Both the position numbers and the translations under genes were made by a program. 64,000 nt of DNA from DATAFF01 sp963744915 (GTDB taxonomy: Bacteria; Pseudomonadota; Alphaproteobacteria; Rhizobiales; Aestuariivirgaceae). The stretch lies in assembly GCA_963744915.1 (NCBI GenBank), contig CAVUUY010000009.1, positions 186,001 through 250,000 of the forward strand, given 5' to 3'. This document shows positions 62,189-64,000 of this stretch, in pieces. Every line of letters starts with the position of its first letter. The first letter of the stretch is position 1. The notes under the pieces are model-generated. The model was given only the letters and a program-made list of their open reading frames with translations, made no database searches and was not told the DNA's origin.

Positions 62189-62999
62189 GCTCCTACAAAG
62201 CTTGGACCGTGGCGTCCTCGTCGGACTGGCACAAGCGGCCGCCGCTATCGTCTTGTGCGTCGGCGTCGCAGTCCTGTGCCGCAGGTTTGGCGTTCGCGTC
62301 GAACGCGAAACCATGCTGTCTCTGGCCCGCGGCTTGGTGCAGATGGTCGCGGTTGGTTTTGTCCTCGCGCTATTGCTGCACGGAAACCTGTTGATAGCGG
62401 TACTCATTCTGCTGGGCATGACCGGTGCCGCTGCCGTTACCGCGTCGCGGCGAGCGCCGGAAATCAAGAACCCCATACTCCTCTGCTTTTGCGCCATAGC
62501 CGCTGGATCAGGCGTGGTCATCGCCCTCCTTCTCGCCACCAGGACGCTCAATTCGGACCTGGTGGTTCTGGTACCCGTCGGTAGCATGATCATCGCAAAT
62601 GCGATGAATGCTTGCGCACAGGCGATCGAGCGTTTCAGGGCAGACGTCCTATCACACCGTGGCTTGATCGAAACCGGCCTGGCGCTCGGCGCCAGGCCGT
62701 TCGAGACGGTCGCGCCCTATGTTCAGACGGCTGTCTATGCGAGCCTGCTTCCCCGACTCGACATGTTGAAGTCGCTCGGCTTCGTGTGGATACCTGGAGT
62801 CATGGCCGGCATGTTGGTATCCGGCGCCAGTCCCGTCTATGCCGGCATCTTTCAATTCATCGTTGTCGCCATGATTCTGGCCGCCTCGGGCATCGCGGGG
62901 CTCGTAGCCACCTTGCTCCTGCGAGCGCGGATTTTCTCCACTGCAGCACAATTGACTGCCCGCCCAGGCTTTTCAGAGCCCACCAAGGTCAGCCCGTGA
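62181..62999 (+). CDS. FetB-type ABC permease (UPF0014)
   Basis: The 272-residue membrane protein belongs to UPF0014, with about seven hydrophobic helices, the RGLVQMVAVGFVLALLL segment near residue 45, PVGSMIIANAMNACAQAIERF, and the FVWIPGVMAGMLVSGASPV motif near 200. It partners the ATPase upstream (overlap ATGGCTGA). The pair is expected to export iron or a related cation under oxidative stress, by homology. Confidence 0.9.
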   Translation: MAELLQSLDRGVLVGLAQAAAAIVLCVGVAVLCRRFGVRVERETMLSLARGLVQMVAVGFVLALLLHGNLLIAVLILLGMTGAAAVTASRRAPEIKNPILLCFCAIAAGSGVVIALLLATRTLNSDLVVLVPVGSMIIANAMNACAQAIERFRADVLSHRGLIETGLALGARPFETVAPYVQTAVYASLLPRLDMLKSLGFVWIPGVMAGMLVSGASPVYAGIFQFIVVAMILAASGIAGLVATLLLRARIFSTAAQLTARPGFSEPTKVSP

Positions 63000-63090
63000 G
63001 AGAAATGAAGCCGGCCAGTTCTTGAGGGGGAGCCGGAATTGCCGCGAACATTGCCGATCGCGGTTCATCTGCCTCACGCGCTGCCACGTT

Positions 63091-63927
63091 TCAGGCCTGA
63101 ATGAAGGCAAGCAGATCCGGATTGATGACGTCTTGATGGGTCGTGAGCATGCCGTGCGGATAGCCTGGATAGACCTTCAACGTTCCATTCTTGAGCAGCT
63201 TGACCGACAGACGCGAGGCGTCATCAATCGGCACTACCTGATCGTCGTCACCCTGAGTGACGAGCGTCGGGACGGTCATCGCCTTCAAATCTTCGGTCTG
63301 ATCGGTCTCGGAGAAGGCTTTGATCCCCTCGTAATGGGCCTTCGCGCTGCCCATCATGCCCTGGCGCCACCAGTTCTGAATCACCCCCTGAGAGATTTTG
63401 GCGTTGGGACGATTGAAGCCGTAGAAGGGACCCGAGGCGACATCGATGTAGAACTGCGCTCGGTTGGCCGCGAGGGCGGCACGCCAGCCGTCGAACACTT
63501 CTATCGGAGTGCCTCCTGGGTTGTCCTTGGTCTTGATCATGAGTGGTGGAACGGAACTGACAAGCACAGCCTTGGCAACGCGGCCTTGCGGCTGCCCATA
63601 TCTGGCGACATAGCGGGCGACTTCGCCTCCACCGGTCGAATGACCGATATGGATGGCGTTCTTCAGGTCGAGATGTTCGCACACAGCGGACGCGTCCGCC
63701 GCGTAATGATCCATGTCATGACCTTGGCTGACCTGGCTCGATCGCCCATGGCCGCGTCGGTCGTGGGCAACAACCCGATAGCCCTTGCCGAGAAAAAACA
63801 AGAGCTGTGCGTCCCAGTCGTCCGAGCTTAACGGCCAACCGTGATGGAAAACAAGAGGCCGCGCGTCCTTGGAACCCCAATCTTTGTAAAAGATCTCCAC
63901 TCCATCCCGCGTAACAATGGTACTCAC
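63091..63927 (-). CDS. Alpha/beta hydrolase, non-haem chloroperoxidase-like
   Basis: The 278-residue protein has the esterase/perhydrolase features HHGWPLSSDDWD (oxyanion), the nucleophile in IGHSTGGGEVARYVARYG, the Asp in QGDDDQVVPID and the His in YPGYPHGMLTTH. Such cofactor-free haloperoxidases act as esterases with perhydrolase side activity. It converges on the FetB-like gene. The gene ends 73 bp before the window end. The natural substrate is unknown. Confidence 0.9.
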   Translation of the reverse strand: MSTIVTRDGVEIFYKDWGSKDARPLVFHHGWPLSSDDWDAQLLFFLGKGYRVVAHDRRGHGRSSQVSQGHDMDHYAADASAVCEHLDLKNAIHIGHSTGGGEVARYVARYGQPQGRVAKAVLVSSVPPLMIKTKDNPGGTPIEVFDGWRAALAANRAQFYIDVASGPFYGFNRPNAKISQGVIQNWWRQGMMGSAKAHYEGIKAFSETDQTEDLKAMTVPTLVTQGDDDQVVPIDDASRLSVKLLKNGTLKVYPGYPHGMLTTHQDVINPDLLAFIQA

Positions 63928-64000
63928 GTTTTCGCTCCTTTGGTGTTGCTGCTGCCGAAAGTTTTCTATCCATCGCCTCCGGAAGAGGATGTGTGCCGCT

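Overview
The window is a contiguous piece of a high-GC alphaproteobacterial chromosome, most likely Hyphomicrobiales (Rhizobiales). The support is the clpP-clpX-lon-HU order, a 14-gene nuo cluster of alphaproteobacterial layout running into birA and RNase J, an IscU-like/YidD/ThrS neighbourhood, a Bpt-type aminoacyl-tRNA-protein transferase, DUF3126, a bacterial transglutaminase-like cysteine peptidase and candidate CtrA boxes. The species cannot be fixed from sequence reading alone. Nearly every gene has a dense shadow frame on the other strand, as expected at this GC content, and those shadows were left out.

Layout. 1-4.6 kb is the end of a PQQ-dependent (quinoprotein) alcohol-oxidation accessory cluster: a truncated zinc metallohydrolase, a SoxYZ-like carrier, a small Cys-containing exported protein, and a three-gene ABC importer. 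4.6-10 kb holds the protein quality-control block clpP, clpX, lon and an HU gene. tRNA-Val(TAC) and tRNA-Asp(GTC) follow, then a CorC/HlyC-type membrane protein. 11.8-27.3 kb is the respiratory complex I operon nuoA-N. It contains three unassigned small genes and, exactly between nuoC and nuoD, a small inserted element with inverted heptanucleotide arrays around an internally deleted four-helix-bundle gene. The operon runs on into birA and rnj, followed by a MaoC-type hydratase and parC.

32.7-35.3 kb has two unassigned convergent genes and bpt. 35.3-37.6 kb carries a threonine ammonia-lyase and a 3-hydroxyisobutyrate-dehydrogenase-like gene. Both are broken by many single-base insertions on opposite strands, and removing 11 and 8 bases restores full-length frames, so an insertion-biased sequence-quality patch is the simplest reading. 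37.7-40.9 kb is an accessory segment: two tandem paralogous, disordered, proline-rich proteins with SH3-ligand-like motifs, a palindromic 53-bp repeat array, and a complete IS5-family element inserted in that array. 40.9-46 kb has a YcaQ-like protein coupled to an NDUFS6-like zinc-finger protein, an alpha/beta hydrolase, an enoyl-CoA hydratase, cysE, DUF3126, a gamma carbonic anhydrase and a Flp pilin. 46.2-51.4 kb has a transglutaminase-like protease, a PAS_5-like protein, a CBS protein, a patatin, hisI, folE and an IscU-like scaffold.

51.4-55.1 kb is a sulfur module: choline sulfatase, a membrane protein and an SBP56/methanethiol oxidase. It sits between the scaffold gene and yidD. 55.1-64 kb has yidD, an Omp25/31-like porin, thrS, an overlapping convergent CPA2 antiporter gene, an unassigned exported protein with a perfect CtrA box upstream, a FetAB-type ABC pair and a chloroperoxidase-like hydrolase.

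The most interesting places are the nuoC-nuoD element, the tandem SH3-motif paralogs beside the IS/repeat array, and the 1.7-kb frameshift patch.
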